A stretch of DNA of 43,980 bases from Paraburkholderia ferrariae NBRC 106233 (GTDB taxonomy: Bacteria > Pseudomonadota > Gammaproteobacteria > Burkholderiales > Burkholderiaceae). The notes under the pieces were generated by a model. That model saw only the letters and a program-made list of their open reading frames with translations, was not told the DNA's origin and made no database searches. This document shows positions 31,438 through 40,585 of this stretch, piece after piece (the first letter of the stretch is position 1; every line of letters begins with the position of its first letter). A program made the position numbers and the translations under genes. The stretch spans positions 1 to 43,980 of the forward strand of contig NZ_BAYB01000055.1 of the NCBI RefSeq assembly GCF_000685035.1, in the 5' to 3' direction.

Positions 31438-31733
31438 CAGTGCTGCTCGAAACGCTCGTAGCGCTTTTCGGTGCGGCGTTCTTCGCTCACCACCTCGGTC
31501 ACGCGCGCCGCGGGCGGTCCGTGGCGCAGCCACGACAACATGCGGTCCACCTGATTGGCCGTGCCCTGGATCACGGCTTCCACGGAGCCGTCTTCCAGGT
31601 TGGCCACATAGCCGCGAATACGCAGCGCGTGCGCCTGGCGCACCGTCGCGTGACGAAAGCCCACGCCCTGCACCGTCCCGCGCACGCGCACGTGATACGT
31701 TTCGAGGCGCGAATCCAGATCCGGTCCGGTCAT
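31437..31733 (-). CDS. acyP: Acylphosphatase
   Basis: This 98-residue enzyme hydrolyses acyl phosphates such as acetyl phosphate or 1,3-bisphosphoglycerate. The active-site loop is intact: VRGTVQGVGFRHATVRQA carries the phosphate-binding GxVQGVGFR with its catalytic arginine, and GYVANLEDGSVEAVIQG supplies the catalytic asparagine. The length is normal for the family. The ATG at 31733 has AGGAG upstream; an earlier in-frame start would add a non-family stretch of 57 residues. It is single on the minus strand, convergent with egtD and divergent from hpnA, with no evident functional tie to either. Confidence 0.93.
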   Translation of the reverse strand: MTGPDLDSRLETYHVRVRGTVQGVGFRHATVRQAHALRIRGYVANLEDGSVEAVIQGTANQVDRMLSWLRHGPPAARVTEVVSEERRTEKRYERFEQH

Positions 31734-31996
31734 CGTTCGATCTCCTGCTCTGTCCAAATAGCCGACACTCTGCGCGGCATTGTAGTCGCCGCGGCGCGCG
31801 AGCGTGGCAGAGGGCCCTGCGTCCGGTACGCCCCGGTACACCTCTGCACGGCCGGTGCGGCCCGCGCCACCCACGCCACCCGCACCACGTACAATCCGTG
31901 CCACGCCGGCGGTCTGGCCGCCGCCGACGCACTACCCTCATCGACACAACCCCCGGGGCGCAAGCCCCGCGCCACCGGACAGGAAATCCGCCCCGT

Positions 31997-33007
31997 ATGA
32001 CCGCCAACTCCCGCGACCTCGTGCTGATCACCGGCGCCTCCGGCTTTGTCGGCTCGGCCGTCGCCCGCATCGCGCAGGAAAAGGGCTACGCCGTGCGCGT
32101 GCTGGTGCGCCCGACGAGCCCGCGCACCAACCTCGCCGCGCTCGACGCCGAAGTCGTCACCGGCGACATGCGCGACGCCGCCTCGATGCGCGCGGCCCTC
32201 GCCGGCGTGCGCTATCTGTTCCACGTGGCCGCGGACTACCGCCTCTGGGCCCCCGATCCGCACGAGATCGAGCGCGCGAATCTGGAAGGCGCCGAAGCGA
32301 CCATGCGCGCGGCGCTGGAAGCGGGTGTGGAGCGCATCGTGTACACCAGCAGCGTCGCGACGCTCAAGGTGACGAGCGCGGGCACCTCCGCCGACGAAAC
32401 CTCGCCGCTCGCGGCCGAACAGGCGATTGGCGTCTACAAGCGCAGCAAGGTGCTTGCCGAGCGCGCCGTGGAACGCATGATCGAGCGCGACGGCCTGCCC
32501 GCCGTGATCGTCAATCCGTCCACGCCCATCGGCCCGCGCGACGTGAAGCCCACGCCCACGGGCCGCATCATCGTGGAAGCGGCCACGGGCAAGATCCCTG
32601 CGTTCGTCGATACGGGCCTGAACCTCGTGCACGTGGACGACGTGGCGCACGGCCACTTCCTCGCGCTGGAGCGCGGCCGCATTGGCGAGCGCTATATCCT
32701 CGGCGGCGAGAACCTGCCGCTGCAGCAGATGCTCGCCGACATCGCAGGCATGGTGGGCCGCAAGCCGCCCACCATCGCCCTGCCGCGCTGGCCGCTCTAT
32801 CCGCTCGCGCTCGGCGCGGAAGCCGTGGCGCGCTTCACGAAGCGCGAACCGTTCGTGACCGTGGACGCGCTGAAGATGTCGAAGAACAAGATGTATTTCA
32901 CGTCGGCGAAGGCGGAGCGCGAGCTCGGCTATCGCGCGCGGCCTTACCGCGAGGGGCTCGAAGACGCGCTCGGGTGGTTTCGCGAAGCGGGTTATTTGAA
33001 GGGTTAA
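31997..33007 (+). CDS. hpnA: Hopanoid-associated sugar epimerase HpnA
   Basis: This 336-residue extended SDR resembles NAD-dependent epimerases and dihydroflavonol reductases. The Rossmann motif TGASGFVGSA lies at residues 12-21. VYTSSVATLKV carries the active-site serine region and VYKRSKVLAE the YxxxK pair. NPSTPIGPRDVKPTPTGR and the C-terminal segment match HpnA proteins, which are encoded with hopanoid genes; the exact sugar step is not established. ATG 31997 gives the family start. The gene is the first of a group that includes hpnB, hpnC, ispH and hpnH, but it lies on the opposite strand to hpnB/hpnC with one unknown gene between them. Confidence 0.9.
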   Translation: MTANSRDLVLITGASGFVGSAVARIAQEKGYAVRVLVRPTSPRTNLAALDAEVVTGDMRDAASMRAALAGVRYLFHVAADYRLWAPDPHEIERANLEGAEATMRAALEAGVERIVYTSSVATLKVTSAGTSADETSPLAAEQAIGVYKRSKVLAERAVERMIERDGLPAVIVNPSTPIGPRDVKPTPTGRIIVEAATGKIPAFVDTGLNLVHVDDVAHGHFLALERGRIGERYILGGENLPLQQMLADIAGMVGRKPPTIALPRWPLYPLALGAEAVARFTKREPFVTVDALKMSKNKMYFTSAKAERELGYRARPYREGLEDALGWFREAGYLKG

Positions 33008-33251
33008 CGGGCACGTGCGGCGCGGGGCGGGCGGCGTCCATCCCTGCCTGGCCCCGCCTGTGCCAACCCGGTCCCGCCGGGCCTCATCGCGCGAAGTACC
33101 ACGCGCTCCCGCTCAATCCGGCACTTTTTTCGCGGTTTTTCGCACAGGCTTCGCATTTTGTTACAACTTTTGTTGCGACATGCGTACAACGCCTAACCGG
33201 CAAGCCTCGCGCGCAGCGGGTAAAATCGCGGGTCTTATTGAGAAGCCTCGC

Positions 33252-33932
33252 ATGAATCTACAAGAACAGATCGGCGCGCTCGAAGTGGGCGTCGATCAGC
33301 TCCTCCAGGCCGCCACCGTACGCGCGCCGCGCAACGAAGCCGCGCCGGGTGCGCCGGCTGCATCGATTGCATCGATTGCAGACCAGCCCGCCGCGGACCA
33401 TGCCGACGCCCCGGGCGCCGCACCCGCGCACGAGCCGGCCCCGCAAGCCGACGAAACCCGCGTTGCGGCCACGGCACTCGCTGCGAGCGCTGAAACGGAT
33501 GCCGCGACCGCCGACGCCGATGTCGCTGTAGCCGATACCCCGGCAGCCAGTGCCGCGCAAACGGCCCAGGCCGAAGCGGCCGTTGACGAGCCGCCCGCTA
33601 CCGCCGCCGAACCCGTGCTGGAAATCAGCCGCCCGGTGCAAAACGCCATCACGGTGACGATCGGCGGCCAGACGGTGGCGCTCAATCCGCTGCAGATAGG
33701 CGAGCTGATCGAGCAGCTTTCGTTTGCGCGTGCCTCGATGCAGCCCGAGCCGCCGCAGGGCCTGCCGCCCAACTGGCGTTTCGTCTCGACGAAGAATCCC
33801 GTCATGGCCGTGCAGAAGCAGGGCAACGGCGACCGTCTGCTGGTGCTGCGCCATACGGGTCACGGCTGGGTGCCGTTCACGTTCTCGCCGGACATGGTCG
33901 TGCAGATGTACATGATGCTCACGCAGCGCTAA
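33252..33932 (+). CDS. Ala/Pro-rich unknown protein with a conserved-looking C-terminal domain
   Basis: This 226-residue protein starts MNLQEQIGALEVGVDQLLQAA. A low-complexity linker of about 100 residues rich in Ala, Asp, Pro and Thr (residues about 30-130) follows, then a compact C-terminal domain: ISRPVQNAITVTIGGQTVAL, LPPNWRFVSTKNPVMAVQKQ and HGWVPFTFSPDMVVQMYMML. No signal peptide or membrane helix is seen. I do not recognise the family. TAAAAT at 33221-33226 is a likely -10 box, and a strong bidirectional terminator follows, so it is its own transcription unit between hpnA and hpnB. A link to hopanoids is possible from position only. Confidence 0.7.
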   Translation: MNLQEQIGALEVGVDQLLQAATVRAPRNEAAPGAPAASIASIADQPAADHADAPGAAPAHEPAPQADETRVAATALAASAETDAATADADVAVADTPAASAAQTAQAEAAVDEPPATAAEPVLEISRPVQNAITVTIGGQTVALNPLQIGELIEQLSFARASMQPEPPQGLPPNWRFVSTKNPVMAVQKQGNGDRLLVLRHTGHGWVPFTFSPDMVVQMYMMLTQR

Positions 33933-33952
33933 AAGCGCGGGGCGTCGAAATG

Positions 33953-33984
33953 AAAAAGCCGTCGCTTTCGCGACGGCTTTTTTC
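33953..33984. terminator. Bidirectional intrinsic terminator
   Basis: AAAAAGCCGTCGC and GCGACGGCTTTTTT form a long perfect stem with a 4-base loop, giving a T-run on both strands. It separates the Ala/Pro-rich gene from the convergent hpnB gene. Confidence 0.92.
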
Positions 33985-34036
33985 GTGGCGGCGGCTGCGC
34001 TGGCGGCCGCTCCGTCAGAAGACGATCAACGCGCAA

Positions 34037-35215
34037 TCAACGCCCCTGCACCGGCGCCTGCACGCGCGACTTCCACTGCCCACCCTTGCCGCGCCAGAAG
34101 CGCCATGCCGAAGCGAACGTCGCGCCCACGTAGAACAGCGCCACGAGCGGCAGGAACGGCGCCCACAGCGGCGAGCGGCGATAGTACGCGAGCATGGGCG
34201 CATAGGCGCAGCACATGAGCGCCCAGGCCACCCAGGCGGGCCAGCCCGCCGGACCGAGCACGAGCGCGACAACGGGCGGCGCCAGATAGATCACCGTCAT
34301 GCCGACAATCGTCCCCGCCAGTTGCCACGCCGAATAGTGGAGCTGCGTGAACGCCGTGCGCGCGATCATGTTCCAGATGTCCCTCCACGAATCGTACGGG
34401 CGCAGCGAAACGCTTTTCGCGGCCACGTCGAGACGGATCGGGTGCCGGCCGTCGCCGCGGTGCTTGATGCGCGCCGCGAGACTGCAATCGTCGATCAGTT
34501 CGGCGCGGATCGACTCGATCCCGCCCGCTTCCTCCAGCGCCTTGCGGCGCACCAGCATGCAGCCGCCCGCCGCCGCCGCCGTCTTGTTGCGCGGGTTGTT
34601 GACCCACGAGAACGGGTAGAGCTTCGCGAAGAAGAACACGAAGGCCGGGATCAGCGCCTTCTCCCAGAACGAGTCGCAGCGCAGGCGCACCATCAGCGAG
34701 ACGAGATCGCGCTGCTCGGCCTCGGCGCGCACCACGAGCTGTGCGAGCGCCTCCGGTGGATGGCCGATGTCGGCGTCGGTCAGGAGCAGGTAGTCGGCGG
34801 CCAGGCCCAGCGTGCGCACCGCCTCGATGCCCTGCGACTGCGCCCACACCTTGCCCGACCAGCCCGCGGGCAGCGGCCGCGCCGTAATCACCGTGAGCTT
34901 TTCCGGGCACTGCAGCGCGAGCGCGGCGGCCCGCGCGGCTTCGGCGGTGCCGTCGGTGCTGTGGTCATCGATCACGATCACGTGGAACTCGCCCGCATAG
35001 TCCTGCTGGAGCAGCGAGCTCACCGCCTCGCCGATGGCGTCCGCCTCGTTGCGCGCCGGCACCACGGCGCAGGCGGCAGGCCAGCCGCCGGCCGGTTCGA
35101 CGAGCGGCAGCGGCGCAGCGGGCCGGGCGCGCCAGAAGCCGCCGCGCGCGAACAGCAGAACCAGCCAGATCAGCAGCGAGAGGCAGGAGAGAGCAAAGAG
35201 GATCGTCGTCGTCAT
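34037..35215 (-). CDS. hpnB: Hopanoid-associated glycosyltransferase HpnB
   Basis: This 392-residue membrane protein has an N-terminal helix (ILFALSCLSLLIWLVLLFA) and a family-2 glycosyltransferase domain with VVPARNEADAIGEAVSSLL, VIDDHSTDGT and the metal-binding LLTDADIGH. It ends with several C-terminal membrane helices (around residues 295-375). HpnB is thought to glycosylate hopanoid side chains or precursors; the acceptor is not settled. The gene follows hpnC on the minus strand after 28 bases, so they form a two-gene unit. The ATG at 35215 gives a complete first helix; its ribosome site is weak. Confidence 0.92.
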   Translation of the reverse strand: MTTTILFALSCLSLLIWLVLLFARGGFWRARPAAPLPLVEPAGGWPAACAVVPARNEADAIGEAVSSLLQQDYAGEFHVIVIDDHSTDGTAEAARAAALALQCPEKLTVITARPLPAGWSGKVWAQSQGIEAVRTLGLAADYLLLTDADIGHPPEALAQLVVRAEAEQRDLVSLMVRLRCDSFWEKALIPAFVFFFAKLYPFSWVNNPRNKTAAAAGGCMLVRRKALEEAGGIESIRAELIDDCSLAARIKHRGDGRHPIRLDVAAKSVSLRPYDSWRDIWNMIARTAFTQLHYSAWQLAGTIVGMTVIYLAPPVVALVLGPAGWPAWVAWALMCCAYAPMLAYYRRSPLWAPFLPLVALFYVGATFASAWRFWRGKGGQWKSRVQAPVQGR

Positions 35216-35243
35216 AGATTGAGGCGGGTTCTTCAGGCGTTCA

Positions 35244-36152
35244 TCAGGCGTTGTTGCTTTCGATCGAAGGCGTGGGCACGCTCACGCGGCGCGACAGCCA
35301 CATGGCCGCCGTGCGCCACAGCACCACGGCCCAGTCGGCCGCGGCGAGCGCGGGCCGTTCGCGGAACACATCGTAACCGCTGCGCTCGATGCGCTCGAGC
35401 AGACGCAGCCCGCCATGCACGACACTGCACAGCTCGAGGCCGAAGCGGCCCGGCACGCGCAGCGCGAGCGGCGCGCCGCTTCTCATCAGCGAGCGCGCGA
35501 AGGCCACCTCGTGGCGCATCAGCGCGCGCCAGGCGCCGTCCGCCACGCCCGCGGCGATTTGCGCCTCGGTCACGTTGAAGCGTTCGAGGTCGGCTTGCGG
35601 CAGGTAGACGCGGCCGCGCCGCCAGTCCGCGCCGATGTCCTGCAAGAAGGTGATGAACTGCAGCGCGGTGCAGATCGCGTCCGAATCGGCGAGGTTCTCC
35701 GGCGACGCTTCGTCGATCAGGTGCAGCATGAGATGGCCGACCGGATTGGCCGAGCGATGGCAGAAGTCGAGCAGATCGAGCCGGTCGGCATAGCGGACCG
35801 TGTCGATGTCCTGGCCGAACGCCGAAACGAGGTTGTAGAACGGTTCGAGCGGCAGCCCGTTCTGCCGCACCACCTCCGCGAGCCGCGCGAACAGCATGGG
35901 GTGCACGTTCGCCGGCCGCCCCTGGGCCACGGCGTCCAGACCGGCGCGAAAATCCGCGAGGCGCGCGTGGCGCTCGGCGGGGCTCCAGTCGCCTTCGTCT
36001 GCTATGTCGTCGGCGGTGCGCGCGACATGATAGATCACGCCCACCGGCGCTCTCAGCGCCTTCGGCAGCAGCACGTTCGCAACGGGGAAGTTTTCGTAGT
36101 GGTCGGCTTCCATCCAGGGTGTCCAGATTGGGGTCGGGTCCGCCAGCGTCAT
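35244..36152 (-). CDS. hpnC: Squalene-synthase-type enzyme HpnC
   Basis: This 302-residue all-alpha prenyltransferase acts in the HpnCDE route to squalene, where HpnC converts the presqualene diphosphate intermediate to hydroxysqualene. The N-terminal DHYENFPVANVLLPKALR is diagnostic. The first aspartate-rich motif is ADDIADEGD (D48 to D52), and the second is FLQDIGADWRRGRVYLP. ATG 36152 is chosen for the family N-terminus; the open frame extends to 36428 without family sequence. hpnD and hpnE are not in the window. A TAAAAT on the minus strand at 36184-36189 is a likely -10 box for this gene. Confidence 0.92.
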   Translation of the reverse strand: MTLADPTPIWTPWMEADHYENFPVANVLLPKALRAPVGVIYHVARTADDIADEGDWSPAERHARLADFRAGLDAVAQGRPANVHPMLFARLAEVVRQNGLPLEPFYNLVSAFGQDIDTVRYADRLDLLDFCHRSANPVGHLMLHLIDEASPENLADSDAICTALQFITFLQDIGADWRRGRVYLPQADLERFNVTEAQIAAGVADGAWRALMRHEVAFARSLMRSGAPLALRVPGRFGLELCSVVHGGLRLLERIERSGYDVFRERPALAAADWAVVLWRTAAMWLSRRVSVPTPSIESNNA

Positions 36153-36509
36153 CCAGTCCGCGCGCGAACCCCGCGGACCCGCTATTTTAAAGGTTCTGGC
36201 ATCATGTTGCACCGCGGCAGAATCGGCCTTCCCGGCCCTGTCCAGGCGGCGCCCAGGCCACTTCGACGCAACTTCCGCGCAACTTCGCGCCCCGCCGGGC
36301 ACGGCGGCCGGCGGGGCGGCGTCGCGCGCACGCCGCACCCCAGGTGCTTGCCGCAGCAAACGGTTGGCGAAGGGGTTAAAATGCGCGTCTAGTTTTAGTC
36401 TGGCTACGGTCAGGCCAGAGATGTGCACCTAATTAATATGATGGGCGCGGCGAGCAAGTCATTTTTACCGGCTTCTTCGGCAACCGCGTCAGTCGGAGTT
36501 CGCCACCCT
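36153..36509. other. Divergent promoter region of hpnC and ispH
   Basis: This gap of about 357 bases holds AT-rich -10-like boxes facing each way: ATTTTA at 36184-36189 (TAAAAT on the minus strand, for hpnC) and TAAAAT at 36377-36382 on the plus strand (for ispH). In-frame GTG 36423 and ATG 36438 could give ispH an N-terminal extension. No other gene is seen. Confidence 0.45.
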
Positions 36510-37454
36510 ATGCGAGTGATCCTTGCCCAACCCCGCGGCTTTTGTGCGGGGGTTGTCCGCGCTATCGAGATTGTCGATCGCGCACTGCAGAAACACGGCG
36601 CGCCCGTTTATGTGCGCCATGAAATCGTCCACAACCGTCACGTGGTCGAAAACCTGCGCAACAAGGGCGCGCGTTTCGTGGAAGAGCTCGACGAAGTACC
36701 CGAGGGCGCCGTCGCGATTTTCAGCGCGCACGGCGTGGCCAGGACCGTCGAGCGTGCAGCCGAAGAGCGCGACCTCGACGTGCTCGACGCCACCTGCCCG
36801 CTCGTCACCAAGGTGCACGTGCAGGGCCGCCAGTACGTCTCGCAGGGCCGCACGCTGATCCTGATCGGCCACGCGGGCCACCCGGAAGTGGAAGGCACGA
36901 TCGGCCAGATTCCCGGCACGGTGCTGCTCGTGCAGAGCGAAGCCGATGTCGCGAAGCTCGACATGCCGCTCGACGCGCCGCTCGCGTACGTGACGCAGAC
37001 CACCCTGTCGGTGGACGACACGCGCGGCATTATCGACGCGCTGCTGGCCCGCTTCACCGACATCGTCGGCCCGGACACGCGTGACATCTGCTACGCGACG
37101 CAGAACCGCCAGGCCGCCGTGCGCGAGCTCTCCACCGAGGTGGACGTGCTGCTGGTGGTGGGCGCGACGAACAGTTCGAACTCGAACCGCCTGCGCGAGA
37201 TCGGCAGCGAGTCGGGCGTGCCGAGCTATCTCGTGGCCGACGGCTCGGAAGTGAAGGCAGAGTGGTTCGAAGGCGTGCAGACGGTTGGCCTCACGGCCGG
37301 CGCGTCGGCGCCCGAAGAGATGGTTGAGAACGTGATCGACGCGCTGCGCGCGTTGGGGCCCGTCGACGTGTCGACGATGTCCGGTCGCGAAGAGAAAGTC
37401 GAATTCAAGCTGCCGGCGAAGCTGTTGCAACCGCTCGTCGCACGCGAAGTTTAA
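36510..37454 (+). CDS. ispH: 4-hydroxy-3-methylbut-2-enyl diphosphate reductase
   Basis: This 314-residue enzyme performs the last step of the MEP pathway, making IPP and DMAPP with a 4Fe-4S cluster. The three cluster cysteines C12 (GFCAG), C96 (DATCPLV) and C194 (DICYATQNRQ) are present. So are the diphosphate-binding histidines H41, H74 and H124 and the catalytic E126 (GHPEVEGT). Later, ATNSSNSNRL matches the substrate pocket. I chose ATG 36510 (MRVILAQPRGFC), with GGAG at 36496-36499; upstream in-frame starts would add up to 29 residues. It is followed at 12 bases by hpnH, so C5 precursor supply is probably tied to hopanoid tailoring. A second, housekeeping ispH elsewhere is likely. Confidence 0.93.
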   Translation: MRVILAQPRGFCAGVVRAIEIVDRALQKHGAPVYVRHEIVHNRHVVENLRNKGARFVEELDEVPEGAVAIFSAHGVARTVERAAEERDLDVLDATCPLVTKVHVQGRQYVSQGRTLILIGHAGHPEVEGTIGQIPGTVLLVQSEADVAKLDMPLDAPLAYVTQTTLSVDDTRGIIDALLARFTDIVGPDTRDICYATQNRQAAVRELSTEVDVLLVVGATNSSNSNRLREIGSESGVPSYLVADGSEVKAEWFEGVQTVGLTAGASAPEEMVENVIDALRALGPVDVSTMSGREEKVEFKLPAKLLQPLVAREV

Positions 37455-37466
37455 GGAGGACACGTT

Positions 37467-38618
37467 TTGTCTATTCCGCTGTTACAAAAAGTCCGCGTTG
37501 GCGCGTACATCTTCCGCCAGCATTTCGGCGGCAACAAACGCTACCCGCTCGCGCTCATGCTCGAGCCGCTGTTCCGCTGCAATCTGGCCTGCAACGGCTG
37601 CGGCAAGATCGACTACCCGGATCCCATCCTGAACCAGCGCCTGTCGCTCGCGGAATGCCTCGAAGCCGTGGACGAGTGCGGCGCGCCGGTCGTTTCCATC
37701 GCGGGCGGCGAACCGCTCCTGCACAAGGAAATGCCCCAGATCGTGAAGGGCATCATGGCGCGCAAGAAGTTCGTGTATCTCTGCACGAACGCGCTGCTCA
37801 TGGAAAAGAAGATGGACGATTACGAGCCGAACCCGTACTTCGTCTGGTCGGTGCACCTGGACGGCGACCGCGAGGCGCACGACCACTCGGTTTCGCAGGA
37901 AGGCGTGTACGACAAGGCCGTCGCGGCCATCAAGGAAGCCAAGCGCCGCGGCTTCCGCGTGAACATCAACTGCACGCTGTTCAACGACGCGCAGCCGGAA
38001 CGCGTGGCGAAGTTCTTCGACACGGTCGCCTCGATCGGCGTGGACGGCATCACGGTCTCGCCGGGCTATGCCTATGAGCGCGCGCCGGACCAGCAGCACT
38101 TCCTGAACCGCGACAAGACCAAGAACCTGTTCCGCGAGATCTTCAAGCGCGGCAACAACGGCAAGAAGTGGTCGTTCAGCCAGTCGAGCCTGTTCCTCGA
38201 CTTCCTGGCGGGCAACCAGACCTACCAGTGCACGCCGTGGGGCAACCCGGCGCGTACGGTGTTCGGCTGGCAAAAGCCCTGCTATCTGGTCGGCGAAGGT
38301 TACGTGAAGACCTTCAAGGAACTGATGGAAACCACCGACTGGGACAAGTACGGCACGGGCAAGTACGAGAAGTGCGCGGACTGCATGGTCCACTGCGGCT
38401 TCGAAGCCACCGCCGTGATGGACACGGTGGCGCACCCGCTCAAGGCCGCGCGCGTCGCCCTCTCGGGCCCGCGCACGACGGGCGCATTCGCGAAGGACAT
38501 CTCGCTGGAAGGCCAGCGTCCCGCGGAATACGTGTTCTCGCGCCACGTCGAGATCAAGCTCGACGAGATCAAGAACGCGGCCAGGACCAAGAAGCCGGCC
38601 ACGGTCGCGGCAAGCTGA
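37467..38618 (+). CDS. hpnH: Adenosyl-hopene transferase HpnH (radical SAM)
   Basis: This 383-residue radical-SAM enzyme attaches the 5'-deoxyadenosyl group of SAM to the hopene side chain, the first step toward C35 bacteriohopanepolyols. The cluster motif C38-NLA-C42-NG-C45 is intact, followed by SIAGGEPLLH, the usual GGEP region. Four later cysteines in KPCYLVGEGY and KCADCMVHCG suggest a further metal site or structural disulfides. It starts with TTG at 37467, with a near-perfect AAGGAGGA at 37453-37460 that overlaps the ispH stop codon, so translation is coupled to ispH. A strong terminator follows. Later hpn tailoring genes are not in the window. Confidence 0.95.
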   Translation: MSIPLLQKVRVGAYIFRQHFGGNKRYPLALMLEPLFRCNLACNGCGKIDYPDPILNQRLSLAECLEAVDECGAPVVSIAGGEPLLHKEMPQIVKGIMARKKFVYLCTNALLMEKKMDDYEPNPYFVWSVHLDGDREAHDHSVSQEGVYDKAVAAIKEAKRRGFRVNINCTLFNDAQPERVAKFFDTVASIGVDGITVSPGYAYERAPDQQHFLNRDKTKNLFREIFKRGNNGKKWSFSQSSLFLDFLAGNQTYQCTPWGNPARTVFGWQKPCYLVGEGYVKTFKELMETTDWDKYGTGKYEKCADCMVHCGFEATAVMDTVAHPLKAARVALSGPRTTGAFAKDISLEGQRPAEYVFSRHVEIKLDEIKNAARTKKPATVAAS

Positions 38619-38670
38619 AGGCGGCGTCCCAGGCGCCCTGGTGCGGCTGGGATGTGACGCGTCATCATGT

Positions 38671-38707
38671 AAAAGGGCGCAGCGGGTTGAACCGCTGCGC
38701 CTTTTTT
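38671..38707. terminator. Intrinsic terminator after hpnH
   Basis: GGCGCAGCGG (38676-38685), a 6-base loop and CCGCTGCGCC (38692-38701) are followed by TTTTTT; an AAAA run on the left makes it usable from the minus strand too. It closes the ispH-hpnH unit and the convergent cdiB gene. Confidence 0.93.
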
Positions 38708-38731
38708 CTTTGCAAGGCACTCTCACTGCGC

Positions 38732-40477
38732 TCAGAATTGTCCTAGTACCTGGAACCCCAGCGTCACGCGTGCGGTATCGAATCCGGTCGGCTTGTAGAC
38801 CGGTGTGCCGGCGAAGAGGTCATACGAGAGTGCCGCATATTTCACCGGCACGCCGCCGCGAATGCCGATGACTGCGCCCGCCAGTTGCGTGCCGGCCAGC
38901 GCTGCCGTGCCCGGACCGAAAACGTGGCCGTAGTCGATGCCGGCATAGAGCGCGTGGCCCGTCTGCCCGATCGGCCATTGCAATTCGTTGCGCCAGTAGA
39001 AACCGCGTTCGGCAGCAAGCATCGTTTCGCCGTCGAAGCCTCGTACCGTGTAGCGGCTACCAATGCTCAGATCGTCGATGTAGAACAGCGTGTCGCCCGT
39101 GTACTGCCCATGCAGCGTGCCGACATAGCGCAGCGGCTGACCCGCAACTGCGAACGGCACCGAAAGATTGGCGTCGAGCGTCGCCACGTGGAAACGATAG
39201 GTAGGGCCGTCCGCGTACGGATCAGGCGTTGCGCCCAGGCCGCCGACGCCCTGGCGATACGCCAGCGTACCGTCGAACTGCGCGGCGCCGAAATAATGGC
39301 GGTCGGTCACGCCGCCTTCGATAAACGTGTTGTTGCGGGCCTGCTGCGAAATTGCGGTGTCCTCGATGAAGCTCGCGCCCCAGCGCTTGATAAGCTGGAA
39401 CTCCAGACCGAGCACGTCGTTCTGGCTGCGGCTGATGACACGTTGCAGCTTCAGGCCGGCCGTCTGCGCGTTGCCGCTCGATACGAACGTCTGGTTCACG
39501 CCCGCGATCTGCTGGTAATACGTGTTCGTGTTGCCGTAGAGTGTGGCTGTCCAGTAACCCCATGGTACGGAGTACGAACCGTTGAAGCCATGCGAACCCA
39601 GTCCGTGATCGGCGAATTCCAGATCCTGGTTCGCGCCAACCGTGAAGATATCGTTCAGCCCGAGCGGATTGTCGATGCCGAGCGACACGTTGCCTTGCAG
39701 TTTGCCGGTGGCGCGCTGGCCAGAGTTATCGACCGAGGCGACGAACGTCCACGGCTTTGAGCGCTTTACGGTAATTTCCACGTCACTTTCGCCGGGCACG
39801 GTGCCGGGAGCGATCTGCATGGTGGCGTCCTGGCTCGCGGGGCGCTTCATCTGCTCGAGGCCCTGTTCGAGATCGCGCAATTGGAGTACGTCGCTATCGC
39901 GCGCGGGGAACGCGCTCTTCCAGGTGCCGCGCGTGGACGGGTCCACGAACTTCAGATGACGGATGATGCCGGGGATGAGGGAGAATTTCAGCGTTCCCTT
40001 TGACAGGTCTTGCGGTATTAGCAGAATGCGCGTGGTGATGTAGCCGCGGCTGAGGATTTCGTGTTGCAGACCCTTCGTTAGGATGTCGAGGCCCTGTTTG
40101 CCGACGCATTGCCCCTGGTAATGCCGGAGCCAGTCGTGCAGGAATGCGAAGCGATCCATCGACAGGTCAGAGGCGCCCATGGCACGCTGCGCTTCGGGCA
40201 GCGTATCGGGCACCTCGACCGCGAATGTGTCGATGCGGAAGCATGGCGTCTCGGCGGGCAGCATGGGCCATTCGCCAGCGACCGGTGCGGCCGAGCGCAC
40301 AACCGGCGCAGCGACGTTGGTCGCGCGCTGCTGGGCGTCGCGTTGCTGCTGAAGTTGCTGGTTTTGCAGCGCGTTTGCGCGGGCCGCAGCTACGTCAGGC
40401 GGAGTTTCCTGTGCGTGGACGGCGAGAGGGATAAGAACCGCGAGCGGCAACCCCGTGAGTCTTTTTTTATTTTCCAT
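38732..40477 (-). CDS. cdiB: CdiB-type two-partner secretion outer-membrane transporter
   Basis: This 581-residue protein belongs to the ShlB/FhaC/HecB family. A signal peptide (MENKKRLTGLPLAVLIPLAVHAQ) is followed by a Gln-rich helix, two POTRA domains (residues about 75-235, with CFRIDTFAVEV and ISRGYITTRI-like segments) and a 16-strand barrel. VRGF, the loop-6 motif, is in GSRYTVRGFDGETMLAAERG, and the chain ends in QVLGQF with the terminal Phe. It exports the CdiA exoprotein across the outer membrane. The gene is last on the minus strand after cdiA and two small genes: the A-I-x-B order seen in Burkholderia, unlike the B-A-I order of enterobacteria. Confidence 0.93.
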   Translation of the reverse strand: MENKKRLTGLPLAVLIPLAVHAQETPPDVAAARANALQNQQLQQQRDAQQRATNVAAPVVRSAAPVAGEWPMLPAETPCFRIDTFAVEVPDTLPEAQRAMGASDLSMDRFAFLHDWLRHYQGQCVGKQGLDILTKGLQHEILSRGYITTRILLIPQDLSKGTLKFSLIPGIIRHLKFVDPSTRGTWKSAFPARDSDVLQLRDLEQGLEQMKRPASQDATMQIAPGTVPGESDVEITVKRSKPWTFVASVDNSGQRATGKLQGNVSLGIDNPLGLNDIFTVGANQDLEFADHGLGSHGFNGSYSVPWGYWTATLYGNTNTYYQQIAGVNQTFVSSGNAQTAGLKLQRVISRSQNDVLGLEFQLIKRWGASFIEDTAISQQARNNTFIEGGVTDRHYFGAAQFDGTLAYRQGVGGLGATPDPYADGPTYRFHVATLDANLSVPFAVAGQPLRYVGTLHGQYTGDTLFYIDDLSIGSRYTVRGFDGETMLAAERGFYWRNELQWPIGQTGHALYAGIDYGHVFGPGTAALAGTQLAGAVIGIRGGVPVKYAALSYDLFAGTPVYKPTGFDTARVTLGFQVLGQF

Positions 40478-40585
40478 TCCTGACTAAATCAATGCCCCGC
40501 TCTTTAAACAGGGCAAGACAAGTTACGTTACGTCCTGGATGCCTGTCGTAGGGTAGCGCTCGCTGCCCCGGCAATCTCTAATCAC

